Positions 10,450 through 22,010 are shown, counted from the first letter of the stretch. The stretch is DNA of 64,000 bases from Bemisia tabaci (GCF_918797505.1 NC_092802.1:22403883-22467882); one strand, 5' to 3'. The notes: generated from the sequence alone by a model not told the origin. Numbers and translations are program-made.

Positions 10450-11149
10450 TTGCCCCGGCAACTCTTCGGGTAATTTTTGAACGCTTTTAACTTTCTTGAA
10501 TGCGCTTTTCTACTCATTTCTGTCGGCTTTTAACACATTGACTTGATTTGAGTATCCTCTTTGGAATACTGCACATCTCTGAAGAATGAGAAGGGGGAGG
10601 GGGGCAAAAAACCTTAAAATCTGGATTTGAACTAAAATTTTCGGTGAGTAGAAAATGTTTGGGGGTATGTTATCTAGTTCCCAAATAAGGCCCGAAGTCA
10701 AAAATATGAGATTCTTCAGCCTTTTAATAGTTTTTTCCACTTAGTTTACTCAAAAAAAGATATCCAGAGGGGTTTCCCGAGACCTAATGTTAAAGAGCCT
10801 CTGAGAATTCTTGAAAGTACTTCTCAATAGTATATTACGGTCGTGAGTAATTTTTATACAGTTTTTCACACAAATTTGAAAGAAAGTCTTTGAAAGCTAT
10901 ACATAGAACAAACCAGGATATAAACAAAAGGAACGTGTTTCTCATAGTCACGAGGAAAAAAAGAATCAACCCTTTTCATGAGCAACTGTGCACTTCGTTG
11001 CCAAATTGTGCGAAGAACCTCATTTCGAATGATTTAATTTTTGATACTCCAGCAAGGTCTCTCAACGCACTCGTAAGGAACGGCTGAGGAATTTAAATAT
11101 ATCAAAGGAAGGTGAGTTTCATTAGCAGGGAGTTTGTCTCTGGCTGAGT
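10450..11149. other. Mostly unrecognised DNA
   Basis: The segment GGGTAATTTTTGAACGC at about 10468 repeats one at about 9806, so a diverged direct repeat flanks the D1 region. Nothing else is recognised. Confidence 0.4.
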
Positions 11150-11314
11150 CGCTGGCGTGGTGTGCGGCAGATCGATTAATCTGCCATTTGAACCAATGGA
11201 GAAGAATCGATAAACAGGAAGTTCGCAACAAACACCTCAATAATCGATTCTTTATCATAGCTTCAAATGGGAAAATATCGTTCATCGATCATTCACGCCT
11301 CGCCGTCGCCACTG
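11150..11314. mobile_element. Family J MITE (J2)
   Basis: Matches J copies: CGCTGGCGTGG start, CGATTAATCTGCCATTTGAA, GTTCGCAACAAA and a CGCCACTG end. Flanking 8-mers do not match clearly. Confidence 0.7.
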
Positions 11315-11532
11315 GCACGCGTTTAATTGAGTGGAAAAATCGATGGAACACCGATGCCAAGTCACGGTGCGAATTTGGGCGCTGATATTTGAGTCTATAA
11401 AGGGAAGGAAAGTTTAACACTGAAAGAACTAACACTGAATGAATATTAGAATGTTACCTAATTCCCCTCTATAAAATATTGTTTTATATGAAAATTTATG
11501 AATACCATTCCTTTACATTTCGGGGGGGTTAA

Positions 11533-11662
11533 TAATTCGTCACCTGGCCGACATAAGGGCGTAACTACACATTACGGTGAGCCTGGAAAAGCATTTAATT
11601 GTATGGAGGACAGGGTTCATTGCAGATTGTAGTTACGCCCTTATGTCAGGTGGGCAACGAAT
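11533..11662. mobile_element. Short foldback element (family L)
   Basis: The arms GACATAAGGGCGTAACTACA and TGTAGTTACGCCCTTATGTC are inverted, with outer AATTCGTCACCTG paired against CAGGTGGGCAACGAATT. About 130 bp. Confidence 0.7.
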
Positions 11663-12065
11663 TGAGAGGGACGTTCTTCACAAATTAAAAAAAAAAAAAT
11701 TGTAAGTTTAGGAAAATGTGTTTTATTATCAAAAGGAATTTCGTAAATTGATTGTAGAAAAAAAAAAAAATTGGCCAGACAAATAACATAAAATGCGACC
11801 GGGAAATTTCGAGGGAGCATTGTAAGAGCAAAAGATTATTTTTTCTTCGTGTGCGAGTAAGTTACTCGATTTATCCCCTCTATGAAAACAGCGGGCCGAT
11901 TATTGAAATTGATAGACAAAGCTATTGACAAAGAAGACAAAAGGCAAAAAGGAGGCATCCTATTCGTGGAAGCAAGTAGTTGCAATGGACTAAGGAGGTA
12001 GGTAGTAGACTAAGGCACGGCAACCCAAGAGAGATGCAATAGTTAAGCCATCATTTTCTCTCTTA

Positions 12066-12410
12066 AGAATGTATTTTAAATTTTTTTAGGAAAAGTCCCA
12101 AACAGTTTCAAGAAAAACTGATGTTTAGTTCTTTTTGGAAAAAGGAAAAAAATTAATACAACCGAAACGTGAGAATAGATGTGCGACGTTTTAACCGCAG
12201 ATAAACAGGCTTTTTCTGCTTGTGGCTGTCGATATCTGACATCATGTGAAGAAGGCGTTTGTGAGATAACTATTCGACCACGGGTGTAGCCCATTTTGCC
12301 GCTATAAGGAATTGAAGGCGCCTCACACTGCGACTACGTCACAATCACACTGCGGGCTGCCGTTAAAGTGAAACTTGCCGTTAAAGTGAGTCTTATCATT
12401 CTCGACTCTG
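12066..12410 (-). mobile_element. Family M repeat (M1)
   Basis: Inverted relative to 15790-16138 and close to it in sequence, including GGTCGAATAGTTATCTCACA on the minus strand and CATTCTCGACTCTG. A 72-residue open frame starting MGYTRGRIVIS is shared with M2 but is shifted in M3 and M4. Confidence 0.65.
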
Positions 12411-12499
12411 AGTGAATGAGAAGAATGTGAATTGAAAAATTCGATTCACCTGAATGTATTAGAGAGGAATATAAATATCTTTCCTCATAAATTATTATC

Positions 12500-12560
12500 T
12501 TTTCTTCTCAGAGATTTGACAACATTCAAATTCTCATACGGCTTTTTTCCTGACCGCGAG
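12500..12560. mobile_element. Degenerate right end of family B
   Basis: TTTGACAACATTCAAATTCT and ATACGGCTTTTTTCCTGACC resemble the family B right end. A short relic only. Confidence 0.35.
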
Positions 12561-12963
12561 AGTATAGTGAACCATAATGTTTGCCGAAAAACAGTGACTT
12601 TTTCCGAGTCGTCTTCAATCGGCTGAATTCTTGGCAAATATTTAAGCTCTTGAGATTCCAGGTAAAGGATTTTAAGTTCACTCAGGAAGAAAGGAGCCCC
12701 TTTCAAGTCTTCACTTCGTAACTTTCATCACGGGAGCGTTTAAAACGTGGAGGGCTCTTCAGAAATTGAGCTCGGGCAACCGACTTCAAGGTCCCGCGTG
12801 AGATTCGATTGCAGAATGTGCGCCCTACTTTTTACTTTTTTTAATGGACGTCAGTTTAAATTGACTTTTTTATTAAAAATTAAGATTTTGTGTGAGTTGG
12901 AGTAAGGATAATGCACACAGAAAACATTCATGGTAGACTCTCTCCCGAGGCCGTTCTCCCCAT

Positions 12964-13045
12964 CCAGGCAGTGGCGATGCCTGAAAGTTGGCAACACTGT
13001 TATTCCTCCATTTAAATGTATGTAAAACAATCGATCCTTAGTGGA
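12964..13045. mobile_element. Family P MITE, left part
   Basis: GCAGTGGCGATGCCTGAAAG and TTGGCAACACTGTTATTCC match the left end of the copy at 13425-13586. Element Y2 begins immediately to the right and may have truncated it. Confidence 0.55.
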
Positions 13046-13049
13046 GTCT

Positions 13050-13292
13050 TGGTCCAACTGGACCACGTTACGGGGAAAGGAACCAATCCACATTAGCTAA
13101 CGAATATTAACTGTGGAGTTCATTTTTTTAAAATAAAAACGGTTGTGCGGATTATTGTGCAAATTTCAGTGAAGTTTCTGCATAGTATTAAGCAACTTCC
13201 TTGGCATTTTTAAAAGTTTTCTTGTAAAAAATTAAATTGCCCAGTTTTTTTACAGTGGCTTGGTTCCTTTCTACTATACGCGGTTCAAATTG
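13050..13292. mobile_element. Inverted-repeat element (Y2)
   Basis: GGAAAGGAACCAATCCACAT and TGGCTTGGTTCCTTTCTAC are inverted; the middle has AAATTAAATTGCCCAG. Paralogue of 47014-47270. Confidence 0.6.
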
Positions 13293-13424
13293 TTTTTGGT
13301 TGTATTCTAGCTAAAAAAACTGACTGTGGAGTCTTGTTTAATGATGCTTTAGGCTATTTGAAACAATCAAATTTCACCCCTGATCACTGCTAGCTGAGCT
13401 AATCTGCTTATATCTCAATGCAAA

Positions 13425-13586
13425 CAGTGGCAATTCTTGAGAAATGGCAACACTGTTTTCCCTCAATTTAGATCCGTGCAAAAATATCGATTTTTGGTGA
13501 AGCGGCTTGCCTCACATAATATCGATATTTTTAATGGATTTGAATGGAGGAAAAACAGTGTTGCAAATTTTCAAGAATCGCCACTG
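13425..13586. mobile_element. Family P hAT-like MITE (full copy)
   Basis: Ends CAGTGGCAATTCTTGAGAAA and TTTTCAAGAATCGCCACTG are inverted, with ATGGCAACACTGTT paired to AACAGTGTTGCAAA. The centre has paired ATATCGAT words. Confidence 0.75.
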
Positions 13587-13699
13587 ATCTATGGACTAAC
13601 ACCTGTTGAAAGTCGCTAAAATCTTAGAAACCGGACCAGTAAAACGCTAGAACGAACTCTGAAAAAAAATGAAAATTCACGGTTTTTCAATAGGAGTAT

Positions 13700-14110
13700 G
13701 TAGCCTTCATGCACGCTGGCCTTGTCGATTTCCTTTGACATTTTTGCAGTCGTGAATGCAAAGCTGAAGTAAGCTCTAGCTAGAATTTTATTTAGCAAAT
13801 GGGTACTTTTTATACGAGGATTAAACATAAACAAGTGTTACGGAAAAAAACAAAAGAATATGAACTATGCAAAACGAGAATCCGGGTATCGGAACTTGAC
13901 TGTTTTGAAAATGCCTTCAAATGCGGCGTGATACCTTACGCATTCCGCAGAGTTCAAATATTTGTATCATTGCGCCTTAGAAATGCGACGGAAGATTACA
14001 ATTGAAATAGCCTTCATACACGCTGGCCTTTTCGATTTCCGTTAACATTTTTGCAGTCATGAATGCATAGCTTAAGTGTGCTTCAGCTAGAATTGTCTAT
14101 AGCGAATTGC
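13700..14110. repeat. Diverged direct repeat pair
   Basis: GCCTTCATGCACGCTGGCCT (about 13701) and GCCTTCATACACGCTGGCCT (about 14009) begin two copies of roughly 100 bases, each ending near AGCTAGAATT. The CGCTAGAACGAACT word also recurs outside them. Confidence 0.6.
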
Positions 14111-14231
14111 TAATTTGGAAAAGTATCGATAAACATAGGGTGTTCGCAGAGAACACCTTAATGATCGATTCTTTACCATAGGTTTAAATGGCATAACAAT
14201 CGATACATCGCAATTCACGCCACGCCACTGC
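14104..14231. mobile_element. Family J MITE, degenerate (J7)
   Basis: Contains TTTGGAAAAGTATCGATAAA, GGTGTTCGCAGAGAACACC and a CACGCCACGCCACTG right end. The left terminus is lost. Confidence 0.6.
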
Positions 14232-14661
14232 TCGTGCAAGGACTTTAAAATGGGCTCTTACCTGTCGATTACCGCAAAAATCATTCATTACAGTTGGCCG
14301 AGAAGAACGCTAGAACGAACTGATACCAGAAATCTACGAGGGAGGTCTAGGAGCTTTTAATATAAAAAACAAGCGATAAATTTAAACGTGAGAAAATTAT
14401 TGCCTTGTGAAGTCAAACGGCGTGAATTTTAAAATTTGTGACACCGTTTGGTATTGAGCTCAGTGGAACCATGCATTTCGATTAACATAATTGAACTATT
14501 CGGGAATATTTCAATCATTTTTAGCTCTGAAAAAAATCATTGGAATACGAGTATGATCAATTTGTATATTTTAATCGTATTAATAATTTAAACCCTGAAA
14601 TTTTGTTACTCCTCTCATGCTTATGATGGCAGTTTGGATATTTAAAATCAGCGACGACATA
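14232..14661. other. No feature recognised
   Basis: AT-rich sequence without identifiable structure. Confidence 0.45.
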
Positions 14662-15075
14662 CACTGAGAAAAAATTCTCGGCGTTTTTACCAAGGTCCGT
14701 TGGTACCTTTACCATCTCACTTTTTTTACCAATTATTGGTAATTTTACCAAGATAGACTGGTAAGCTTACCTAAAAACCGGTATTTTTACTGTTTTTTTC
14801 AGGTAAGAATACCACTTTTATTGGTAATCGATTCCCCGTAGCTTTGCCATTTTATCTCGGTGGTTCTACCACAGTCAATAAAAAAATATGGGCGTTTTTG
14901 CCAAGGTCCAGTAAATTTACAGAGAAATTTCAATAATTTTGTCGAGATTTCTCGGTAAAATTACCAATTCCATAAATGGTAATTTTACCAAGAAAAAACT
15001 GGGATCAAATAGAACCCTGAATTCTTGGTAATTTTACCCTTTTCTTAGTAAAAACACCGAAATTTTTTTTCAGTG
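14662..15075. mobile_element. MITE with internal TTGGTAATTTTACCAA words (T)
   Basis: Ends CACTGAGAAAAAATTCTCGG and AAATTTTTTTTCAGTG, flanked by TA on both sides. Palindromic GGTAAAATTACC words and CGTTTTTACCAAGGTCC-like words are reiterated throughout. The TA|CACTG end resembles family D and suggests Tc1/mariner-type mobilisation. Confidence 0.75.
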
Positions 15076-15789
15076 TACCTTCAATAGTGACCCGAGTGAT
15101 TCATCAGGAATCACCCTTCAGAAGACCTAGGAAATTCGGAAATTGAGGGAAACACGATTGCATATAAGACAAGTCCTTTTCAAAAAAAAAGAATTCTTAT
15201 TGATATGTGAGTTGAAAGGCTAATATTTCGTTCAAAGGCGGATTCGGCCAACACAAATGGCGGGAGCGAATCCACATATTCCGCCAAAGAATGGCTTTGT
15301 GACATTTTCCCTCACCTTTCCCTTTCGTCTTTTCCCTTTGTAGTGGCGAGCAGGAGGGGAAAATCACCCTGTTTACCCCCTTTCTTGGGCAAAAGACCTC
15401 CGGTATATGGGGGAAAATGTAAACAAAAATATATATTAAGGACTTCATGATTTTGAGCAAAACCTCGTTCAAAGTAAGTTGTGCAAAATGTTTAACTCGA
15501 AACGACTTCTCTAAATAATGTCAAATATCAATGGCTCCACTCAAAAAAGGTTGTTTATCTCGGATTAAAAACGATGCATATCTCCGCTCATGCTTAATTT
15601 TCATTTAATTTCTGTTGCATAGTTACAAATTAGAGAACAAAATTTCTCGAAAAATTGTCTGCGATTTTTCTTTCTTCGTTTCAAGTTTGTGCACAAAAAA
15701 TTTAAACAACGGGGGAAACTTTTAAAAAAAAATTAAACATGATCAAAGATTCTGAAACGTTTCAGTTATTCCTAAAATTATGATAAAAA
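15076..15789. other. No feature recognised
   Basis: AT-rich DNA. An open frame at 15197-15472 on the minus strand shows no domain. Confidence 0.45.
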
Positions 15790-16138
15790 CGGGAAGGAAA
15801 CCAGAGTCGAGAATGATAAGACGCGTAATTTCACTTTAACGACAGCCCGCAATGTGATTGTGTCATCGGCGTAGTGTGAGGCGCCTTCAATTCCTTCTAG
15901 CGGCAATATGGGCTACACCCGTGGTCGAATAGTTATCTCACAAACGCCTTCCTCACATAATGTCAGATATCGACAGCCACAAGCAGAAAAAGCCTGTTTG
16001 TCTGCGGTTCTAACGTCGCAACACACCTATTCTCATGTTTCGGTTGTATTAATTTATTTCATTTTTCCAAAAAGAACTAAACATCAGTTTTTCTTGAAAC
16101 TGTTTTGGACTCTTCCTAAATAATTTTAAATACTCGTA
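15790..16138 (+). mobile_element. Family M repeat (M2)
   Basis: Direct counterpart of M1 in opposite orientation. It carries the MGYTRGRIVIS open frame (15908-16123). M3 and M4 lack one base in this frame, so I treat it as non-coding. Confidence 0.6.
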
Positions 16139-16350
16139 CATTCATAAGAGATGCCGAGAATCTATTTCAGTTCGTTATTCTTCCTTTTTTTCAAACAAAA
16201 TAAAAAAAAACCGAAGAAAAAGAAAAAAACTGTCTGAGATTCTGACATTCATAAGAGATGCCGAGATTCTATTTCAGTTCGTTATTCTTCCTTTTTTCAA
16301 ACAAAATATAAAAAAAAAACCCCAAAAGGAAAAAACTGTCTGAGATTCTG
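16139..16350. repeat. 107-bp tandem duplication
   Basis: CATTCATAAGAGATGCCGAG starts at 16139 and 16246. Each unit ends near CTGTCTGAGATTCTG, with A-rich middles that differ by small indels. Confidence 0.85.
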
Positions 16351-16361
16351 AAGCGTTACAG

Positions 16362-16777
16362 TCGGCCAGTTGCGCTGATCATAAAATCGTATTTTTATGC
16401 TCGACTCTGGGAGATTAGCTGAAAATAATAAGATCCGTCAAAACAGCAACTATCTACGTTGAATATCAACCGAGATATCGCCCCTTGAAAATTCTGGTTT
16501 TGACGTCATCCACCAGTGTAGTAACACCCTGGTATCTTCCACCTTGCTTTTTCATCGGTCAGTGATACACATACTTGCACTGATTCTTCAACATGAAACT
16601 CAGATAAAAGCAAGGCGGAAGAAACCAAGAGTGTCACCACCGCGATTGATGACGTCAAAACCCCAGTTTTTCAAGGGGCGCTATCTCGGTTAATATTGAA
16701 CGTAGAAAGTTGCCGTTTGGGCAGATCATATTATTTATAGTCTATCTACAGGAATCAAGCAACCATCCATGATCCAT
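16362..16777. mobile_element. Family N inverted-repeat element (N1)
   Basis: Left end CAGTTGCGCTGATCATAAAA; inside, TTGACGTCATCCACCAGTG pairs with the complement near 16640, and CTTCCACCTTGCTTTT is inverted with AAAAGCAAGGCGGAAG. Its right terminus is deleted relative to the complete copy 54715-55155. Confidence 0.7.
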
Positions 16778-16789
16778 TAAGATGAGTAT

Positions 16790-17010
16790 TTCCCCCAACC
16801 TGCCAAAATTATGATAAAAACGGAAGAAAACGAGAGCGGAAAACAATAAACGGCGGCCCGCAACTGCAAAGTGATCGTGTCATCGTTAGAATGTGACGCG
16901 CCTTCAATTCCATCTAGCGGCAATATGGGCATCGCCGATGGTCGAATAGTTATCTCACAACGCCTTCCTAAAATGATGTCAACTATCGACGGCTGCACGC
17001 AGAAAAGCCA
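16790..17010 (+). mobile_element. Family M repeat (M3)
   Basis: Shares CCAAAATTATGATAAAAACG, CTTCAATTCCATCTAGCGGC and GGTCGAATAGTTATCTCACA with M2. One base is missing after CTCACAA, which breaks the frame seen in M1 and M2. It follows N1 directly, as M4 follows N2. Confidence 0.65.
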
Positions 17011-17157
17011 ATAAGTGAGAAGGAGGGCCCAGAAAAAGTAAAAAATCTTAGCAACCCGTGGACAAAATTTAAAAAAAAAGCTCGTCGAAAAGCTAAAAGT
17101 ATGACTTAAAAAATCTATTCCGCTGATTTGCTCTATCCCAGATACTTTTAGAGAATT

Positions 17158-17332
17158 AAAGTAGGGACACTTAATTGGACTACATTTTGCAATTTGGAAC
17201 TATAAATTTCAGCCCGGTTTAAAAATAACGTATGTGCCATTCGTTTCCCTATGCATATAAGTGTTTTTCCAGAAGAGCCAGAATTTATAGTTCCAAATTG
17301 CAAAATGCAGTCCAATTTTAGGTACACTCTCG
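17158..17332. mobile_element. Foldback element (U)
   Basis: CATTTTGCAATTTGGAACTA and TAGTTCCAAATTGCAAAATG are inverted, extended outward to GGACACTTAATTGGACT and its diverged complement. Loop about 70 bases. Confidence 0.75.
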
Positions 17333-18689
17333 TAATGACGTGGCCAATTTTAGTCCATTTTTAGACTGGACGTAACAAAAATAAGTCTCCTCAAAATTTT
17401 GTCGCGGCAATCGAAGACCCTTTTTCTCGGAAACGGCTACATTTGTAATTTTAGCACTTTACAGAATGAAGGAGCCAATGTTTTCCACGCCAACCACGTA
17501 AATTAGACTTTCCGAATCATGAAACCTCCTCGAGCGCAGAGCTTCCTTCCCCTGCACTTCCATCCAAGGTTTGAGCTCTTCGAAAATGTGCGCAGTTCTC
17601 GGGCATTTTACGTAACCCTCAAGGAATCATTGTTCTACTGGGTTGAGCCTTGCCTCTACTTCTGAGTTTTTTTGGAATATCACCTCAAAGTTCTTGGCAA
17701 CTCCCCGCGAACTCCGCTCAGTCGTGCAACCTCACGATGATTACGTCACTTTACGATATTTCCGTTAATTAAGAGGTCGCTCGACGCCGAGAGAGAAATC
17801 AAAGAGAACGAGTCGCAGAAGGCTGAAATACAACTTTTGTGGAGGCGGGACACAATGGATCGTGCCTATTCGTGAGGTCGGACATAAATTTGATTACTAA
17901 AACAGCAAATTTTGTTGTTGATTCTGTCACGTTATAATTTGTATGGGGGCAGAGATGGAAAGCGAAACTTCACGTTTAGAAATTTCACAAAAGTTGAAAT
18001 TAATCAATTTTTTTAGAATTATTGATTAAACCTTTGGAGGTCTGAAAGCGTTTCAGATGGTCTTTCTGTTGATGTTGCGGTATTATGCTACTCTACTGAA
18101 GGTGCCAGACACAAATAGGGGCAAAAAGGGGAGTCTAGAGAGTAAAACCCCAGCCTAACCTCTAAACTAAACAAAAACATTTCCAACGCGCGAATGTTTT
18201 AGGCTTGGGGTAAAAAATTTCAAAATTTAGAATTACTGTTTCTAGGCCTTTCTTAGCCTCCTGAATCTATCCCCAAAAGTTTCAATAAATTTCATGAAAT
18301 TTTCCATCTCTGGTCGCTGGACACTTGGTATCTTGCTGGTGTATCTTGGCCTTCACTGCCTGCCGAAATGACAGCCAATCGGAAACCCTGTTATATGGCC
18401 TCGCAGCTTGCACGTGTAACCGATAAGGAAATTTCAAACAGCGATCTGCTCTAAGAAAATTGGTAGATACGTAAATATTAGACAGCTTTAGCAGGACATA
18501 AAGGGTCATAATAGATTCCTTTGTTCACGGCATTAATTAAAAAATTGTTACCAGCACTCTAATACTCTAAATGGTCTCCACGTTTAATTATCACGATGAA
18601 AAAATACAACTACGTTCCCGCCACGGAGAGACTTTAAAAATAACCCAGGATGCAATGGGTGATGCTTCATGTATCAGCCGCGGATTTTT
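17333..18689. other. Mostly unrecognised; family G fragment near 17850
   Basis: CACAATGGATCGTGCCTATT followed by GAGGTCGGACATAAATTTG (17850-17935) is a left fragment of family G. AAAGTTTCAATAAATTTCAT at about 18278 recurs at 19020. No gene is recognised. Confidence 0.4.
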
Positions 18690-18925
18690 GCAACCAGACC
18701 ATGAAGCACGGTATATGCTTACCGCGCTTAATATTAGAGCCGAACACAGAGTGGAGCGGCGCGCGGCGTGCTGCCAGCGCGACACGCGCACTGGCGCCTA
18801 CAAACCTAACAGGGATACTTCACGCATTGCGCAATGCGCGTGTTGCGCTAGTCAACCTCGCCCGCAGCGCTTCAAGCAACTAGATCGCAACAGAGGTGTT
18901 GTGCAGTATCATACAGAATTGAAGG
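18690..18925. mobile_element. Family Q repeat (Q2), palindrome reduced to one arm
   Basis: CCTACAAACCTAACAGGG and CGCATTGCGCAATGCG are present but the second palindrome arm is replaced by CGTGTTGCGCTAGTC. Flanks match Q1 and Q3 in inverted order. The 189-residue open frame at 18571-19140 runs through Q and family G sequence and is not supported. Confidence 0.6.
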
Positions 18926-19054
18926 CCCTCCAACGTATCAAAAATGACAAGCATCCTTTAAGAGTACGGAGCTTTCCTGGCAAAATAAATCAAGATACTA
19001 CGGCACAAAAAGTCCCCAAAAGTTTCAATAAATTTCATGAAATTTTCCATCTCA

Positions 19055-19193
19055 GTATATGGGGGTGCTTCTTGAAGAAAATACTCCATAAAGAAAACCA
19101 ATGGTACTGCTTCGAGGTTTACATAGATATGAGCTTTTAAAATGCTCATATTTTGTCCAACTTCTCCCATTAATTCGTTCCACTGTGCGGCAG
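19055..19193. mobile_element. Family G fragment (G6)
   Basis: GGGTGCTTCTTGAAGAAAAT, TTTTGTCCAACTTCTCCC and TTCCACTGTGCGGCAG match the interior and right end of family G. The left end is absent. Confidence 0.5.
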
Positions 19194-19612
19194 TTCACGC
19201 TGACAGAGCCTTCAACATGTGCCAATGAAGTAGGATTGGTTAGTTGAGCCCAAAATTCACTGCCTGCCCCTCACTTCTGAAGTTGCAACATCTTGAAAAA
19301 TTGTTCCCCGATAGCATTTTTCAATGAAAAAATTGCGATTGCTCATCGTTATTTAAGAGGGAAGGGATTAAATTTGAATATAGAAACATCTCTTCTTTTC
19401 GCTTTTACAAAAGTTTGCAGCATACTCATGGAAACAGATGTAACTACAAGGTGATCCAAAATCCCCACACCATCAGAAGCAGGCACCTGGCACTGTCTCC
19501 GTAACTTTCGAAAACATTTTAACACAGACTTGATATTTTTTGAGTGTTTGCAGGTCAAAGACAACTACTTTTGGGACCCCCCAACAATTTTAGGAATGTA
19601 TCCTTGAGAGAG
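19194..19612. other. No feature recognised
   Basis: No identifiable gene or repeat. Confidence 0.4.
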
Positions 19613-19620
19613 GGCGAAAA

Positions 19621-20235
19621 CAGTTTTGAGGCGTGAATGATCGATTATCGATAATTCTTAATTTAAAACTATGGTAAAGAATCGATTATTAAGGTGCTCG
19701 TTGCGAACACCCCGTTCATAGATCCTTTTCTATTTGGTTTGAATGGGAGATTAATCGATAAGTCGCAGGGAATTAGTTAAATCAGGCGTTTTATCAAATG
19801 CCTAGGCAGGTAGTCAAATTTTAGCAGTTACCGAAATTTTGTAAATTTGTAGCAAAGAGCTCACGAGTTTTCAATATTTTGTTAAATATAACTTATCGAA
19901 TCTACGAGCTTTTTTTGCCCCCCCCCCCTCTTCAAATGTTTTTCTTATATTTAATGTTTAGATTTCGAAAAAGCTCTATTTAATGACACGCTGATAATCT
20001 TAGGATAAATGTTCGTTCAGGAGCTAAAAACCGTTTAAAATGATATTGTAAAATGCCAGTTTTCACAGAGAATTCTTTCTTGCGGGAGCAATGCATTATT
20101 TAGTCTAAAATTAGGGAAAAAATCAGAATAAAAATTTAAGTAAGCATATTCGACTGTTGGCCTAGGCACTTGACAAAATGTCTGATTTTACTATTTGCCT
20201 GCGATGGATATATCGCAAAGCACGCCACGCCACTG
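19621..20235. mobile_element. Family J hAT-like MITE split by S1 (J8)
   Basis: Right end GCACGCCACGCCACTG; left end diverged CAGTTTTGAGGCGTG. Flanking 8-mers GGCGAAAA and GGCGAGAA match at seven of eight. The J sequence is interrupted after AGATTAATCGATA and resumes at TATCGCAAAG. Confidence 0.75.
19764..20213. mobile_element. Family S element nested in J8 (S1)
   Basis: Ends CGCAGGGAATTAG and CTATTTGCCTGCG, with subterminal CAAATGCCTAGGCAGG paired to GGCCTAGGCACTTG. Related to 26399-27036. Confidence 0.65.
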
Positions 20236-21153
20236 GGCGAGAACCGCAAGGTTCATAGGGATGATGCGAGACTTTTGAATGACCCTGTATACTGAGGCGT
20301 GGGTTCTTGTTGAGGCACCAAATAAAGTCAAAGCCCCCGCGTCGGCTCGGCCCAGGTGATGATCAATTCTGATTTTTGCTGTGAGGCTGTTGTTTGAATT
20401 GGAAAGCTTTCAGTGAAATAACCACTACTTGTGCCGACTTGGCTTGAGCCGCGGCAATGGTAGTTTTCATTGCTTAAGAGGGTTCACGCCAAAACGTAAA
20501 AAGAGTTCTCCCAAAAGTACTGCCAAACTCTGCCGCAACTCCGTGATTTCCACCCCTGCCAGAATTTGAGCGACAGGTGCTTGGCATTCCGATTTTCATC
20601 AGCCGAAACCTTTCCCTAATTCTACGAATGAATTGAAAAAAAAAAAAACGGACGGCTGTCAATCATTTCAAGATTACTAAGGGTAACAATTGGAAAATTT
20701 TTTGCCTGAGATTTTTGGAGTTGACAAATGAGGCAGGTCTATTTCTTAAGAATATATTCAGGGGAGTAGACAATGATCATATGACCTAAGGTGACAGCTT
20801 ATCTCAGGTTTATTAAAAAAAAAAAAAAAACAAGTTGGTTTTTGCAATCGCTAGCGATAGCAATATTCGTCATGGGAACTTTTGCTTCTGGGATATGAAA
20901 ATTTTAAGGTAGGTATAGTTCGTTTGTAGTATCTTCAGAATTGAAGGGGCTATGTAATTTTGTGTCAACGTCTCTTTTTTAACATTTTTAATTTTTTTTC
21001 TTTGCATACAAGAAAGCTGTTATTTACCAATTATTTATTTTCGTTGGATTATGTATGGTTTTTGGAAGTTAACGCATTTAACTTTCAGTTTCGTTTTTTC
21101 GGCGTAAAGTATGATATTTTTACTCTACGCATATGCCCGAATACGCATCATAA
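20236..21153. other. No feature recognised
   Basis: Includes A-runs at 20640 and 20817. No gene is recognised. Confidence 0.45.
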
Positions 21154-21406
21154 CGACGGTGAAACTACCAAACCACGTATCTCGTTTGCGGTGTTTAAAA
21201 ATCTCCGCTCACATTTTATTTTCTTGAAGTAGACCAAATCAATATCATTCCTTGAAATTTTCACAGAATTTTCTCCGCACGAAGAGGAAAAATCACGGAA
21301 ATTTTCAAGACTGGACGTTAAGTAGCTTTTCATTTAAAAAATAAAGTATGACAGGAAGTCTGCGACGTCGCAAACCGAGATACGTGGTTTGGTAGTTTCA
21401 CCGTCG
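21154..21406. mobile_element. Family F MITE (F1)
   Basis: Terminal repeats about 38 bases long start CGACGGTGAAACTACCAAAC and are inverted at the other end with one indel. Flanked by ATAA on both sides (21150-21153, 21407-21410). A diverged copy is inside the first giant palindrome at 34455. Confidence 0.8.
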
Positions 21407-21454
21407 ATAAGTGACCTATGTGCTTCCTAAGTTGCCATTTTTTTCATTCAAATA

Positions 21455-22010
21455 GATGTAACTGAAATGTTAGATGTGTACTACCTATACTACTTTCATG
21501 TCATTGCTTCATTTATTTATTTACTTTTTGCGTAGGTATAAATTGTTATTTTTTGCTGAATTTTGGAGAAAATATTGCTTTAAGAACGTGGAATGTAAAT
21601 TAATTTTATTGAAAAAAGAAAATACCATCATTAATTTGGGCGAACAGAGAAAATATACATCAATATTTGGGTCAACATCTCCCTGATTATATAAAGGATG
21701 AATATATTAGTATTTCTGTATCAAAAAACTTAGCTTTTGTCTTCAGAGATACGATGATTCTAGTCCCAGTCAATTTGTTTTATTGAAAAAACAAAAAAAA
21801 AAACAAAAAATAAATAATAAAAAAAAAACAACTGAAATGTTAGACATACTATTTTCATGTCTTTCTATTTGTATCAATAGGTACTTTTTGCTTAACTTAC
21901 GAACGTTGAATGCAAATTAACTTTATTGAAAAAAGAAAATAACGTCATTAATTTCGGGGAACATGTGGCTGATTATATGAAGAAGGTATATTCCAGTATT
22001 TTTGTTTAAC
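21455..22010. repeat. Diverged local duplication, period about 371 bases
   Basis: AACTGAAATGTTAGA (21460 and about 21830) and TTTATTGAAAAAAGAAAATA (about 21605 and 21924) keep order and spacing. AT-rich, no coding support. Confidence 0.6.

Noticed and set aside
18571..19140. 189-residue frame, second longest after the opsin exon apart from low-complexity frames
   Set aside because: It runs through Q, intervening and G repeat sequence; no domain and unlike composition along its length.
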